Shown piece after piece: positions 8,931 through 18,669 of a stretch of DNA of 64,000 nucleotides. This DNA comes from Desulfurobacteriaceae bacterium (GTDB lineage Bacteria > Aquificota > Aquificia > Desulfurobacteriales > Desulfurobacteriaceae), in NCBI GenBank assembly GCA_027068415.1, contig JAMOTD010000014.1, positions 62,001 to 126,000 on the forward strand. The letters are read 5' to 3'. The position numbers were made by a program, and so were the translations under genes. Under the pieces are notes generated by a model. The model ran no database searches. It saw only the letters and a program-made list of their open reading frames with translations, and was not told the origin of the DNA. Every line of letters starts with the position of its first letter. Position 1 is the stretch's first letter.

Positions 8931-10313
8931 TTAAAATCCCTCTTCCTCTTTTATTTTCTCTATCTCCTCTTTAACCCTTTCGGGAGATGTTCCTCCTATT
9001 ACTCTTCTGCTCTCTACCGAGCCTTCAAGGCTCATTAGGTTTAAAACGTCCTCTTCAAACTTATCGGAGAATTTTTTAAACTCTTCCAAGGTAAGCTGGC
9101 TTAGGTCTTTTCCTTCATCAAGGCAGTAGGCCACCAGTTCCCCTACTACCCTGTGGGCTTCCCTGAAGGGAACCCCCTTTTTGGCCAAGTAGTCCGCTAC
9201 GTCGGTTGCTAAGGAGAAGCCCTTAGAGGCCTGCTCCCTCATTCTTTCGGCTTTCGGCTTCATACCTTCAACTATCAGGGTGTTTACTTTCAGCGCCAGT
9301 TTAACTGTATCTATTGCGTCAAAGAGAGGTTCCTTATCCTCTTGAAGGTCTCTGTTGTAAGTTAAGGGTAGACCTTTGAGGATTGTTAGAATTGCTATTA
9401 AATCTCCGTAAACCCTTCCCGTTTTACCCCTCGTTAGCTCCGAAACGTCGGGGTTTTTCTTCTGGGGCATTATTGAACTTCCCGTGCAGAAGGCGTCGGG
9501 GAGCTCTATAAAGTTAAACTCCTCGGTTGACCACAAAATCAGCTCCTCGGAGAGCCTTGAAAGGTGCATCATTACCATTGCACAGTCAAAGATTGTCTCT
9601 GCTACAAAGTCCCTGTCGCTGACGGCGTCCATACTGTTGCGGGAAACGTCGGAAAAGCCCAGTAGCTTTGCGGTGAACTCCCTGTCAAGGGGGTAGCTCG
9701 TTCCGGCCAGGGCCGCCGAGCCCAAAGGTGAAACGTTAACCCTCTTTAGAGTATCCTCAAACCTCTCGGCGTCCCTCTTAAACATCTGGTAGTAGGCCAG
9801 CATGTGGTGGGAGTAGAGAACCGGCTGGGCAATCTGGAGGTGTGTGTAGCCGGGCATGATTACCCCGAGGTTCTCCTCGGCCTGCTTTAAGAAGGCGCGG
9901 CGCAGGTTCTTAAGGAGCTCCAAAATCTCTTTAATCTCTTTCCTTACGTATAACCTTACATCTGTTGCAACTTGGTCGTTCCTTGAGCGTCCCGTGTGGA
10001 GCTTACCGCCGACGGGGCCGATTTTCTCCGTTAGCCTTTTTTCTATGTTCATGTGAACGTCTTCAAGCTCGGTCTTCCATGGAAAATTGCCCTTCTCTAC
10101 TTCGGTTAAAATCTCGTTAAGCCCCTTTACTATTTTATCCGCCTCTTCGGGAGTGAGAATCCCTTGTTTTTCAAGCATTTTAACGTGGGCTATACTTCCG
10201 GCTACGTCGTAGGGAGCAAGGCGTTTATCGTAGGAGACCGACTCGGTAAACTCTTCAACCAGCTTATTTGTACTCTCTTTAAACCTTCCGCCCCATAGTT
10301 TACCTTCGGCCAC
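8931..10313 (-). CDS. argH: Argininosuccinate lyase
   Basis: This 460-residue cytoplasmic enzyme is full-length for the fumarase/aspartase superfamily member that splits argininosuccinate into arginine and fumarate, the last step of arginine biosynthesis. The superfamily signature [12 protein letters not shown] is intact, with [12 protein letters not shown] and [10 protein letters not shown] upstream as expected. It is the first gene of the long minus-strand run down to 3.9 kb and is divergent from guaB across a 74-base gap. No other arg gene is close. Confidence 0.97.
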   Translation of the reverse strand: MAEGKLWGGRFKESTNKLVEEFTESVSYDKRLAPYDVAGSIAHVKMLEKQGILTPEEADKIVKGLNEILTEVEKGNFPWKTELEDVHMNIEKRLTEKIGPVGGKLHTGRSRNDQVATDVRLYVRKEIKEILELLKNLRRAFLKQAEENLGVIMPGYTHLQIAQPVLYSHHMLAYYQMFKRDAERFEDTLKRVNVSPLGSAALAGTSYPLDREFTAKLLGFSDVSRNSMDAVSDRDFVAETIFDCAMVMMHLSRLSEELILWSTEEFNFIELPDAFCTGSSIMPQKKNPDVSELTRGKTGRVYGDLIAILTILKGLPLTYNRDLQEDKEPLFDAIDTVKLALKVNTLIVEGMKPKAERMREQASKGFSLATDVADYLAKKGVPFREAHRVVGELVAYCLDEGKDLSQLTLEEFKKFSDKFEEDVLNLMSLEGSVESRRVIGGTSPERVKEEIEKIKEEEGF

Positions 10314-10332
10314 TTTACACCTCCCAATCTAC

Positions 10333-11870
<1,538 letters not shown>

Positions 11871-11872
11871 CT

Positions 11873-13312
11873 TTACTGGCACCCTATCTCAAAATCCCAC
11901 GCCGTTTGGGGGTCTTCCCCTACTATAATTACAACAACTTTGCTCTTAAGGGGGTCTACTCCGTAAAAGTTGTTAACTTGGAAGCTTTCATTAATCGGTA
12001 AATCGGGCGTTCCTACGTTCCTTCCGATTTTTATTCTCTTGTAAATCTCATTTCCCGGCGGATGGCTTATACAGATGCTGTCGGGTATGTAGTAAGGCTC
12101 AAAGTAGAAGTTGAGAGAGCTGTTTTTGGGCAGCTTTGAAGTATCAAGAATTAAAGTGGTGACCTGATAACCTCCCCGCATGGCTACTCCGGGGTTGTTT
12201 GAGCAATCAAGCTCTACAATTCTCGGTGGGTCTATCTGACGCCCCGTTATTGCGGTCGGGTCAATACCGCACACGGGACATCTGCCGTTTAAGGCTAGCT
12301 TTTCAAACTCGTAGAAGTTGCTGCCGGGAGCTCCTATTAAATTGCTGTACCACTCTTCTACGGCGGACTTTATAAAACTCTCAAGAGCAGTTCTTACCAG
12401 ACTCCTCATAGAGTTGCCGGGTGGGTAGTTTTCATTGAGGTAGGTATTTACAAAACTGTGGAGTGTTATGTCGTGAAGGCGGGACAGACATACTGCTATA
12501 GAGCCGCAGTTAAGGGAGATATTCGGAGGGAGAATCTTAATATCAAGGGCTAAATCTGAAGCGAACCTTACGAATTTCGCTATTACCAAATCCTCGGATG
12601 CCGTGTAGTAGATAGCTTTTCCGTCTCCTAAGGCCAACTTTGTGGCCGGAGTTGCGAGGTGGAGAACCCTGACAACCGGAGGCGGGGCCGAATTGTCGGA
12701 AGGTTGGAGCCACCCATTGTCAGCATAGGCGTTGGCAAAGAAGTTGCCTTGAGAGTGGGCTACCAGAATTACCGGATAGCCTTTATTTAGCCATTCTTGA
12801 AGTTTCTCCTTGTGCTCTTGATAATTTTTCAATAGTATGCCGTAGTTTTCCTCGGTGAGCTTCTCTACCTGTTTTTCTGTAATTTTATCAAGATACTTAT
12901 CAAAGAAGAGTTGATATATTGGTGAAAGAGTAGGTGGTATTGCGATGTTATTTAACTTCGCCAGCCAGAGGTATAAGGTCTTCCTCGCCTCTTCAAAAGT
13001 CATTCCGCTTTCAAGACAAAGCTGTATGTAAGCTTCAATTGCATCGTCTACTTTACCCATGTGGTAGTTGTATAGCAACTTGGGAGATTCGGCTTCAAAA
13101 TAGTTTTGCAGATAAAAATTTTTAAGCTGATTATTTATTGGAACTAAAATTAAATTTTTAAGTTTATTGATACTGTATCTTGCAGACTTTCTATCTACTA
13201 ACATGCCGTTGACAAAGACTGTCTGGACTTTCCTTTCATAACACCAGTCCGGAACACCTGCAAGTGAAGGGATATAAAATATTAGTACCAGGATAAAAGT
13301 TAGTAATCTCAT
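11873..13312 (-). CDS. Secreted lipase-like alpha/beta hydrolase of unknown function
   Basis: This 479-residue protein has a cleavable signal peptide (hydrophobic to about residue 18, ending SLA). A serine-hydrolase nucleophile elbow AHSQGN lies near residue 185, preceded by a hydrophobic strand (YPVILV). HDITLHSFVNTYL could supply the catalytic His. The C-terminal third looks like a beta-rich domain with CPVCG and paired cysteines. It probably acts on lipid or ester bonds outside the cytoplasm. A lipoprotein gene lies 18 bases upstream on the same strand, so the two are likely co-expressed. Base composition is slightly more AT-rich at the 5' end than in neighbours. Confidence 0.65.
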   Translation of the reverse strand: MRLLTFILVLIFYIPSLAGVPDWCYERKVQTVFVNGMLVDRKSARYSINKLKNLILVPINNQLKNFYLQNYFEAESPKLLYNYHMGKVDDAIEAYIQLCLESGMTFEEARKTLYLWLAKLNNIAIPPTLSPIYQLFFDKYLDKITEKQVEKLTEENYGILLKNYQEHKEKLQEWLNKGYPVILVAHSQGNFFANAYADNGWLQPSDNSAPPPVVRVLHLATPATKLALGDGKAIYYTASEDLVIAKFVRFASDLALDIKILPPNISLNCGSIAVCLSRLHDITLHSFVNTYLNENYPPGNSMRSLVRTALESFIKSAVEEWYSNLIGAPGSNFYEFEKLALNGRCPVCGIDPTAITGRQIDPPRIVELDCSNNPGVAMRGGYQVTTLILDTSKLPKNSSLNFYFEPYYIPDSICISHPPGNEIYKRIKIGRNVGTPDLPINESFQVNNFYGVDPLKSKVVVIIVGEDPQTAWDFEIGCQ

Positions 13313-13330
13313 AGCTCATCCTATATTTGT

Positions 13331-14065
13331 TTACTTTTGTGAGAGCTCGTCAATTATTTCCATATAATCAATTGAACTAATATCTCTTCCCTGCTTCCAG
13401 TATTCTTTTATTTTCTCAAGAACTTGGCAGGTGGATAATCCTCTTTTATGGGCTTCATCGGGAATTGATGAAGATACAGTTCCATCTAAACTTCTGTTTA
13501 ACTGGTCGTAATACTTTGCTCTTTCATAAGTATTGTAAGTTAAGGCAGTTATTGTTTTTCCGGTTTCTATAATTTCATCAAACCCTTCTTCGTACTCGGC
13601 TGCAGGTTCTTTTACATCTAAAAAGTTCGGATAGGGTATTTTGTACTTATTTTCTATTTTAGGAATAATGTATTCATTATAACTATCTATATTGCAGTCA
13701 ACACCCAGGTCTATTAAAACTGCATGGTGTTTAGCCTGCTCTCTGTCAGTAGGGTCAATTTCAAACAGCCTCTGGTCAACCCATGCAGAGAGGAGAATTG
13801 ACTTATAGATGTTCCCTTTATCCTGGTATTTCTCTTTAAATCTCTTCTCAATCTCTCTGAGTACGTCCTCTCTTATGCCGTCAACCTCTTTGCCCCTTAA
13901 ATCGGTGCTTGTGTCAAGCTTGGGGAGCTCCCCTTTCTTAATAGCCTCTTCAATTTGGGAATAGAGCTGGCTCTTCTCCTCGGGAGGCGGTTTGACAGAA
14001 TCCTGTTTCCAGTTGCATGAGGTTGAGATGATAAAGAGGATGAAAAATGATAAGAGCTTTTTCAT
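13331..14065 (-). CDS. Putative lipoprotein upstream of the lipase-like gene
   Basis: This 244-residue protein has a type II signal peptide with lipobox STSC near residue 17, so it should be membrane-anchored in the periplasm. The rest is charged, mostly helical and not a family I recognise. It is AT-richer than neighbours. The gene lies 18 bases upstream of the secreted lipase-like gene, and a decayed second copy lies immediately upstream of it. A lipoprotein paired with a lipase is compatible with an immunity or chaperone role, but nothing in the sequence proves it. Confidence 0.65.
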   Translation of the reverse strand: MKKLLSFFILFIISTSCNWKQDSVKPPPEEKSQLYSQIEEAIKKGELPKLDTSTDLRGKEVDGIREDVLREIEKRFKEKYQDKGNIYKSILLSAWVDQRLFEIDPTDREQAKHHAVLIDLGVDCNIDSYNEYIIPKIENKYKIPYPNFLDVKEPAAEYEEGFDEIIETGKTITALTYNTYERAKYYDQLNRSLDGTVSSSIPDEAHKRGLSTCQVLEKIKEYWKQGRDISSIDYMEIIDELSQK

Positions 14066-14169
14066 ACCTTCCCCTCCTTCATTTTTTTCTGAATTTATCC
14101 TCTAGGTGGGGATTCAAGGGTTAAAAGGGGTTAATAAAACTGTTCAATTTTTCCGATTTTAGAAGGGTT

Positions 14170-14773
14170 CTGCTTTTTCCCTTGAGCTAATTCATTGATT
14201 ATCTCTTTGTAATTAATTGAATTGATATCTTTACCTTGCTCCCGGTATTCTTTTATTTTCTCAAGAACTTGGCAGGTAGAAAGTCCTCTTTTGTGGGCTT
14301 CTTCGGGTATTAACGATGTTACTGTTCCATCAAGGCTTTTATTTACTTGATTGAAGTATTTAGCTCTTTCCTAAGTATTGTAAGTCAGTGTACTTATTAA
14401 ATCTCCTGCATCAAGGACTTCATCAAGTTCTTTAAAGTATTTAGGAGGCTTTCTTTATTTCCAAAAAAATCCGGGTAAGGTTTGTTGTACTTTTTTATCA
14501 AATATAGGTATGTAATACTCTTTATAGCTATCACCTATGTACTCAACGTCTAGCTCCCACAAAATTGAATAGTGTTTAGCCTGTTCTTTGTCAGTCGGGT
14601 CAATTTCAAACAATCTTTGGTCAACCCATGCAGAGAGGAGAATGGACTTATAAATGTTTTCTTTACCTTGGTATTTCTCTTCAAATCTCTTTTCAATCTC
14701 TCTTAGGACGTCCTTTCTTATACCGTCAACCTCTTCACCCTTTAAATCGGTGCTCGTGTCAAGTTTGGGGAGC
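14170..14773 (-). pseudogene. Decayed tandem copy of the lipoprotein gene
   Basis: The stretch is clearly homologous in nucleotide sequence to the lipoprotein gene at 13331-14065; for example, the regions around 14245-14275 and 13405-13435 are almost identical. It contains an in-frame amber codon (minus strand, forward CTA at 14371-14373) where the intact copy has a Tyr codon. It also has at least one single-base length difference near 14435-14465 that shifts the frame. Homology stops abruptly near 14773, so the signal peptide and lipobox part are missing. It is a dead paralogue from a tandem duplication. Confidence 0.75.
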
Positions 14774-14842
14774 AGGGGCTATTGCTACACGATGGGTTGG
14801 CGAGAAAGGGGAGAACGAGGAAGAGAAGCCGGCTCATTTTCT

Positions 14843-15382
14843 CTACCCTATCTCCTCTTCCCACCTTACTCCGAACCTGCCGAGGGCTTCTAAGAACTCC
14901 CTGTTAAACCTGTTTCTCCACCTGTTAAGGTCTATCTGGAAGTTTGAGGGCTTTTTGGGTTTAAATAGGAGCTCCATTCCCGCCTCTTTCGGCGTCTTCC
15001 CTCCCTTTCTCTGATTACACTCGGAGCAACAGGTAATCAGGTTCTCCCAGCTCCACTTTCCCCCTCTGCTTTTGGGGATTATATGGTCAATTGTTGCCTC
15101 ACTGTCCTTAACTATTTTCCCGCAGTAGGCACAGGTAAAGTTATCCCTTATAAAGATTGCCCTTCTTGTGGGGGAAGAGCTCTGCCAGTGGCGGAGGAGA
15201 ACCGGAATTCTGATAGTCAGGGGGGCCGGGTACTTCTTTGCGGGGGAGCTCAGGTAGAGGTTTTGGTAATACTCAAGGACTTCACACTTACTTAGGAGCT
15301 CCAGCAGAAAGGCCTTCTTGTGGCTGAATACGGCAACCGGGTAGTAGGTCTTGTCAAGAACCAGAACGGGGTGAAGGAGCAT
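14843..15382 (-). CDS. HNH endonuclease family protein
   Basis: This 179-residue protein has a C-terminal HNH/zinc module: CAYCG near residue 85, then IDHIIPKSRGG, WENL and CCSECNQRKG. The N-terminal ~70 residues (VLVLDKTYYPVAVFSHKKAF) are characteristic of a widespread chromosomal HNH family of unknown role in bacteria rather than homing endonucleases. All metal and Cys ligands appear intact. The gene stands alone on the minus strand between a decayed paralogue and a small hypothetical gene. Confidence 0.85.
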   Translation of the reverse strand: MLLHPVLVLDKTYYPVAVFSHKKAFLLELLSKCEVLEYYQNLYLSSPAKKYPAPLTIRIPVLLRHWQSSSPTRRAIFIRDNFTCAYCGKIVKDSEATIDHIIPKSRGGKWSWENLITCCSECNQRKGGKTPKEAGMELLFKPKKPSNFQIDLNRWRNRFNREFLEALGRFGVRWEEEIG

Positions 15383-15445
15383 ACTCTCTCCGTAAAAGGT
15401 TCACCTCCATTATATATGCCCCTGCCACCCCGAGTTGGTCTTCCC

Positions 15446-15670
15446 TCAAACTTCAAGCTCCTCAATGAAGTTGTAGGAGCTCTGGGGGATTATTAGAGTC
15501 CTCTTTTTTGCCCCCTCTTCTTTAAGCCTTTTGTACTCGGAAATGTCCTCTTTATAGGCGAAGTAGCCCGAAACCCTGACGTGGGCGTCGTTTATAAACT
15601 CAAGCTCTTCTGCAAACATGAAAGTTCCCTCGGCGCAGGTAGGTGAGAAGACAATCAAATAGACCTTCAT
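15446..15670 (-). CDS. Small protein of unknown function
   Basis: This 74-residue protein has no recognised domain: two or three short beta strands and a charged middle (EYKRLKEEGAKKRT). AAGGAGG lies 6 bases before the ATG, strong support for a real gene. It is divergent from truD across a 55-base gap. Confidence 0.6.
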   Translation of the reverse strand: MKVYLIVFSPTCAEGTFMFAEELEFINDAHVRVSGYFAYKEDISEYKRLKEEGAKKRTLIIPQSSYNFIEELEV

Positions 15671-15725
15671 ACTTCCTCCTTAGTTAATAGATTTCCTTAA
15701 ATCTTAACCGATTTTCGGAGGTGCA

Positions 15726-16787
15726 TTGAAGGTAAAGGGAAAGCCTGAGGACTTTAGGGTTGAGGAGGTTTTAAGCCTGAACCCTTTAAGAGGGAAAAGA
15801 GGGAAGTACAGGTATTACAGGCTCTTTAAGAGAGGAATGGAGACCTCTGAAGCCGTAAATAGAGTTGCAAGGCTTTCGCAGCTTAAGCCCCGGGATGTCC
15901 TCTACGGAGGGCTTAAGGATAAGAATGCAGAGACCGTTCAGTTTATAGCCGTTAAAGAGCCCTTGAGGTTAAAGGAGTTAAATGAAGATAACCTGAAAGT
16001 TGAGTTTGTCGGCCGGCTTGATAGGGCTCCGAGAGAGGTATTAAAGGGGAACAGGTTTGAGGTTGTGGTAAGGGGAGTAAGGGACCTCCCTCCCGATAGG
16101 CTGGAAGTTTTAAGAAATCTCGGCCTTCCCAACTACTACGGTGAACAGAGGTTTACTCCCGTAAGGGGAGAAAAGTTCTTTATTACCGAGCTTTTAAAGT
16201 CTAAGGAGGAGGCGGTTAAGTACCTCTTTACTCCAGCAGGTTGGGAGGGCTCGGCCTTAAGGAGGGCAAAGAAACTTTTTGTGGAGGGAAAGTTTAGTGA
16301 GGCCGCCCGTCTCTTTAAGGGCTGGAGGAGGAGAGTCTCTAACTTCTTAGCACGGGGAGGGGATTGGGATGGAGCTTTCAAACTCATTCCTCAGAGTGAG
16401 CTTGAGTTTCAGGCCAACGTCCTTCAGTCTTACCTCTTTAATGAGCTCCTCTCAAGGCTGGTTAGGGAAAGGAGTTCCCGGGCACTGAAGTTCAAGTATA
16501 AGTTAGGTTACCTCTACTACCCCCTTGAGGAAATCCCCCTTCCTTCCTCTATTGCCTCCTTTACTCCCCAAGTGGCACTCTACGACGAAATCCTGAAAGA
16601 TTTGGGAGTTAAAAGGGAGGAGCTCCTACCCCTTTCTCCCCTATTCCACCCTTTTAAAAGGAAGGCTCTTGTAAAACCCGAGCAGCTTGAAGTTGAGAGG
16701 TTGAGTGAGGGCTACCGGCTAAAGTTCTTCCTTCCGGCCGGCTCTTACGCCACAAATCTCTTGAGGTTTCTCTTCAGCGCCGTTTAA
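15726..16787 (+). CDS. truD: tRNA pseudouridine synthase D
   Basis: This 353-residue enzyme makes pseudouridine 13 in certain tRNAs. The catalytic Asp lies in the diagnostic motif YGGLKDKNAET. NYYGEQRF near residue 137 and the FQANVLQSYLFNE segment also match the TruD family. It lacks some spacing of the E. coli form and looks more like archaeal/Aquificales versions. The start is a TTG preceded by GGAGG; no ATG or GTG in frame fits better. Its product is cytoplasmic. Confidence 0.93.
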   Translation: MKVKGKPEDFRVEEVLSLNPLRGKRGKYRYYRLFKRGMETSEAVNRVARLSQLKPRDVLYGGLKDKNAETVQFIAVKEPLRLKELNEDNLKVEFVGRLDRAPREVLKGNRFEVVVRGVRDLPPDRLEVLRNLGLPNYYGEQRFTPVRGEKFFITELLKSKEEAVKYLFTPAGWEGSALRRAKKLFVEGKFSEAARLFKGWRRRVSNFLARGGDWDGAFKLIPQSELEFQANVLQSYLFNELLSRLVRERSSRALKFKYKLGYLYYPLEEIPLPSSIASFTPQVALYDEILKDLGVKREELLPLSPLFHPFKRKALVKPEQLEVERLSEGYRLKFFLPAGSYATNLLRFLFSAV

Positions 16788-16830
16788 CGGGTGTATAATC
16801 TGCACCCACAAGGAGATTTGGAGGTTAAGA

Positions 16831-18432
16831 ATGGAAAAGTTTAAGGTTCTGATAACCGAACACATTGCCGAGCCGGGAATAGAGCTCCTTAAAAAACAGC
16901 CCGACATTGAACTTACCTACGAGCCGGAGCTCTTTAGGGACTTTAAGAAAATCCTTGAGATTATCCCTCAGTACCACGCCCTCATTACGAGGAGCGGTAC
17001 GCCGGTTAACGAGGAGCTTTTAGAGAGAGCAAAAAACCTCAAAGTGGTAGGAAGGGCCGGCGTCGGAGTTGACAACATAGACCTTGAGGCAGCTTCAAGA
17101 AGGGGAATCCTCGTAGTTAATGCCCCTACCGGTAACACTTTAGCCGCCACAGAGCACACGATGGGAATGATGATAGCCGCTGCAAGGTTAATCCCCTACG
17201 CCCACAAGTCCTTAAAGGAAGAGAGGAAGTGGGAGAGGAAGAAGTTTATGGGGGTTGAGCTTGCAGGTAAAACCCTCGGAATAATCGGCTTCGGAAGGAT
17301 AGGCTCAAGGGTAGGGATAAGGGCAAAGGCCTTTGACATGAAAGTAATTGCCTACGACCCCTACATAAAGAAAGAAAAGGCCGAGAGGCTCGGGGTTGAG
17401 CTGGTTGACGAGCTTGAGGAGCTCTTAAGGCGCTCGGACATAATAACCGTCCACACTCCCTTAACCGAAGAGACCCGCAATATGATTACAAAGAAAGAGA
17501 TGGAGAAGATGAAGGACGGAGTTATCCTCCTTAACATTGCAAGGGGAGGGATAATAAACGAGAGGGACTTATACGAAGCCCTCGTTAGCGGAAAAGTTAG
17601 GGCAGCGGCAGTTGACGTCTTCAGCAAAGAGCCCACCACCGATAACATCCTCCTTGACGCCCCCAACATAGTCGTAACTCCCCACATCGGTGCAAATACC
17701 TTTGAATCCCAGACAAATGTTGCTGTAATAATTGCAAATCAGGTTCTTGCTGCCTTGAGGGGTGAAGAGGTTGAATTTGCGGTAAACGCTCCATTTGAAG
17801 ATACTGCCGCTGCCAAAGTCTTAAAGCCCTTTATGGAGCTTGCGGAAAAGCTCGGTCTCTTTGCTGTTCAGGTTGCCTGCTCAAGGAGTAAGGAAATCGT
17901 CCTTGAGTTCAGGGGAGATTTGGGAGAGGATACAAAGCCCCTTACTACGGCCTTCCTTAAAGGCTTTCTTGAGAAAGTTGTTGACATTCCCATTAACCTG
18001 ATTAACGCTCCGTTCCTTGCCAAAGAGAAGGGGATAAAAATCGTTGAAGTTAAGAGGCCTGAAGGTATTAACTTTAAGAAGTTAATCAGGGTTATCTGCA
18101 AGGGGGAAAACGGAGAGGAGTTTACGATTGCCGGGACGGTTATGGACGATAAGTTCCCCAAAATTGTTGAGATAAACGGCTTCCTCTTTGACCTTACTCC
18201 TGAGGGCAAGCTCCTCTTAATTAAGAACTACGACGTTCCCGGAGTTATCGGGAAACTGGGCTCAATTCTCGGTAAGTACAGGGTAAACATTGCAGGCTTC
18301 CAGCTCGGCAGGAAGGAGAAGGGCAAAGAGGCCAAAGGAGTGATTCTCGTTGACGACGACGTCCCTCAGGAGGCAATTGAGGAGATTAAAGAGATTCCCG
18401 AAATACTTGAAGTCAAGCAGGTAAATCTCTAA
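16831..18432 (+). CDS. serA: D-3-phosphoglycerate dehydrogenase
   Basis: This 533-residue long-form SerA oxidises 3-phosphoglycerate to phosphohydroxypyruvate, the entry to serine biosynthesis. It has the NAD-binding Rossmann motif GIIGFGRIGSRVG at about 150, catalytic Arg in NIARGGIINE and His in TPHIGANT. An intervening ASB domain and a C-terminal ACT domain (YDVPGVIGKLGSILGKY) probably mediate serine feedback. GGAGG precedes the ATG. It is followed by two hairpins before the curlin gene. Confidence 0.96.
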   Translation: MEKFKVLITEHIAEPGIELLKKQPDIELTYEPELFRDFKKILEIIPQYHALITRSGTPVNEELLERAKNLKVVGRAGVGVDNIDLEAASRRGILVVNAPTGNTLAATEHTMGMMIAAARLIPYAHKSLKEERKWERKKFMGVELAGKTLGIIGFGRIGSRVGIRAKAFDMKVIAYDPYIKKEKAERLGVELVDELEELLRRSDIITVHTPLTEETRNMITKKEMEKMKDGVILLNIARGGIINERDLYEALVSGKVRAAAVDVFSKEPTTDNILLDAPNIVVTPHIGANTFESQTNVAVIIANQVLAALRGEEVEFAVNAPFEDTAAAKVLKPFMELAEKLGLFAVQVACSRSKEIVLEFRGDLGEDTKPLTTAFLKGFLEKVVDIPINLINAPFLAKEKGIKIVEVKRPEGINFKKLIRVICKGENGEEFTIAGTVMDDKFPKIVEINGFLFDLTPEGKLLLIKNYDVPGVIGKLGSILGKYRVNIAGFQLGRKEKGKEAKGVILVDDDVPQEAIEEIKEIPEILEVKQVNL

Positions 18433-18445
18433 TTTTTATCCCGCC

Positions 18446-18465
18446 AATTTCAGGAAACTGAAATT
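18446..18465 (+). terminator. GAAA-tetraloop hairpin after serA
   Basis: AATTTCAG and CTGAAATT form a perfect 8-bp stem capped by a GAAA (GNRA) loop, 13 bases after the serA stop. The flank is AT-rich without a long T-run, so it may be an RNA 3'-end stabiliser rather than the terminator itself. Confidence 0.45.
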
Positions 18466-18480
18466 TAAATTTCCATTTTC

Positions 18481-18502
18481 GGGGGAGCCCCTCCCCCATT
18501 TT
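18481..18502 (+). terminator. Rho-independent terminator of serA
   Basis: GGGGGAG and CTCCCCC form a 7-bp stem around a CCC loop, followed by ATTTT. It insulates the curlin gene from serA read-through. Confidence 0.6.
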
Positions 18503-18620
18503 CTATCCAATGGTTTAATCAAGGTTAGCCTTTGGGTAAGTTCTTTTTCTCCTTATGGTTAAAAACCAAAAACACCTCTTTTTATACCTTTAAACAGCAA
18601 ATCTTGGGGTTGCTCCTCCC

Positions 18621-18626
18621 TATAAT
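18621..18626 (+). promoter_or_regulatory. -10-like box upstream of the curlin gene
   Basis: A perfect TATAAT lies 44 bases before the curlin ATG in the ~237-base gap after serA. There is no good TTGACA-like box 16-18 bases upstream, which would suit an activator-dependent promoter (for example the LuxR-type regulator at 28371-28997). That dependence is inference. Confidence 0.35.
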
Positions 18627-18669
18627 CAGAGTCAGGAAGCAACAAAAAACCAATCGGAAGGAGGAGACC

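Noticed and set aside
14843-15382. HNH nuclease as a homing endonuclease or part of a restriction system.
   Set aside because: No intron, intein or methyltransferase is adjacent, and the N-terminal half matches the common stand-alone chromosomal family.
18532-18669. An in-frame upstream start would extend the curlin by 46 residues.
   Set aside because: The extension contains no protein-like pattern and buries the signal peptide; AAGGAGGAG before 18670 and the clean signal peptide favour the shorter form. The stretch fits a promoter and leader.
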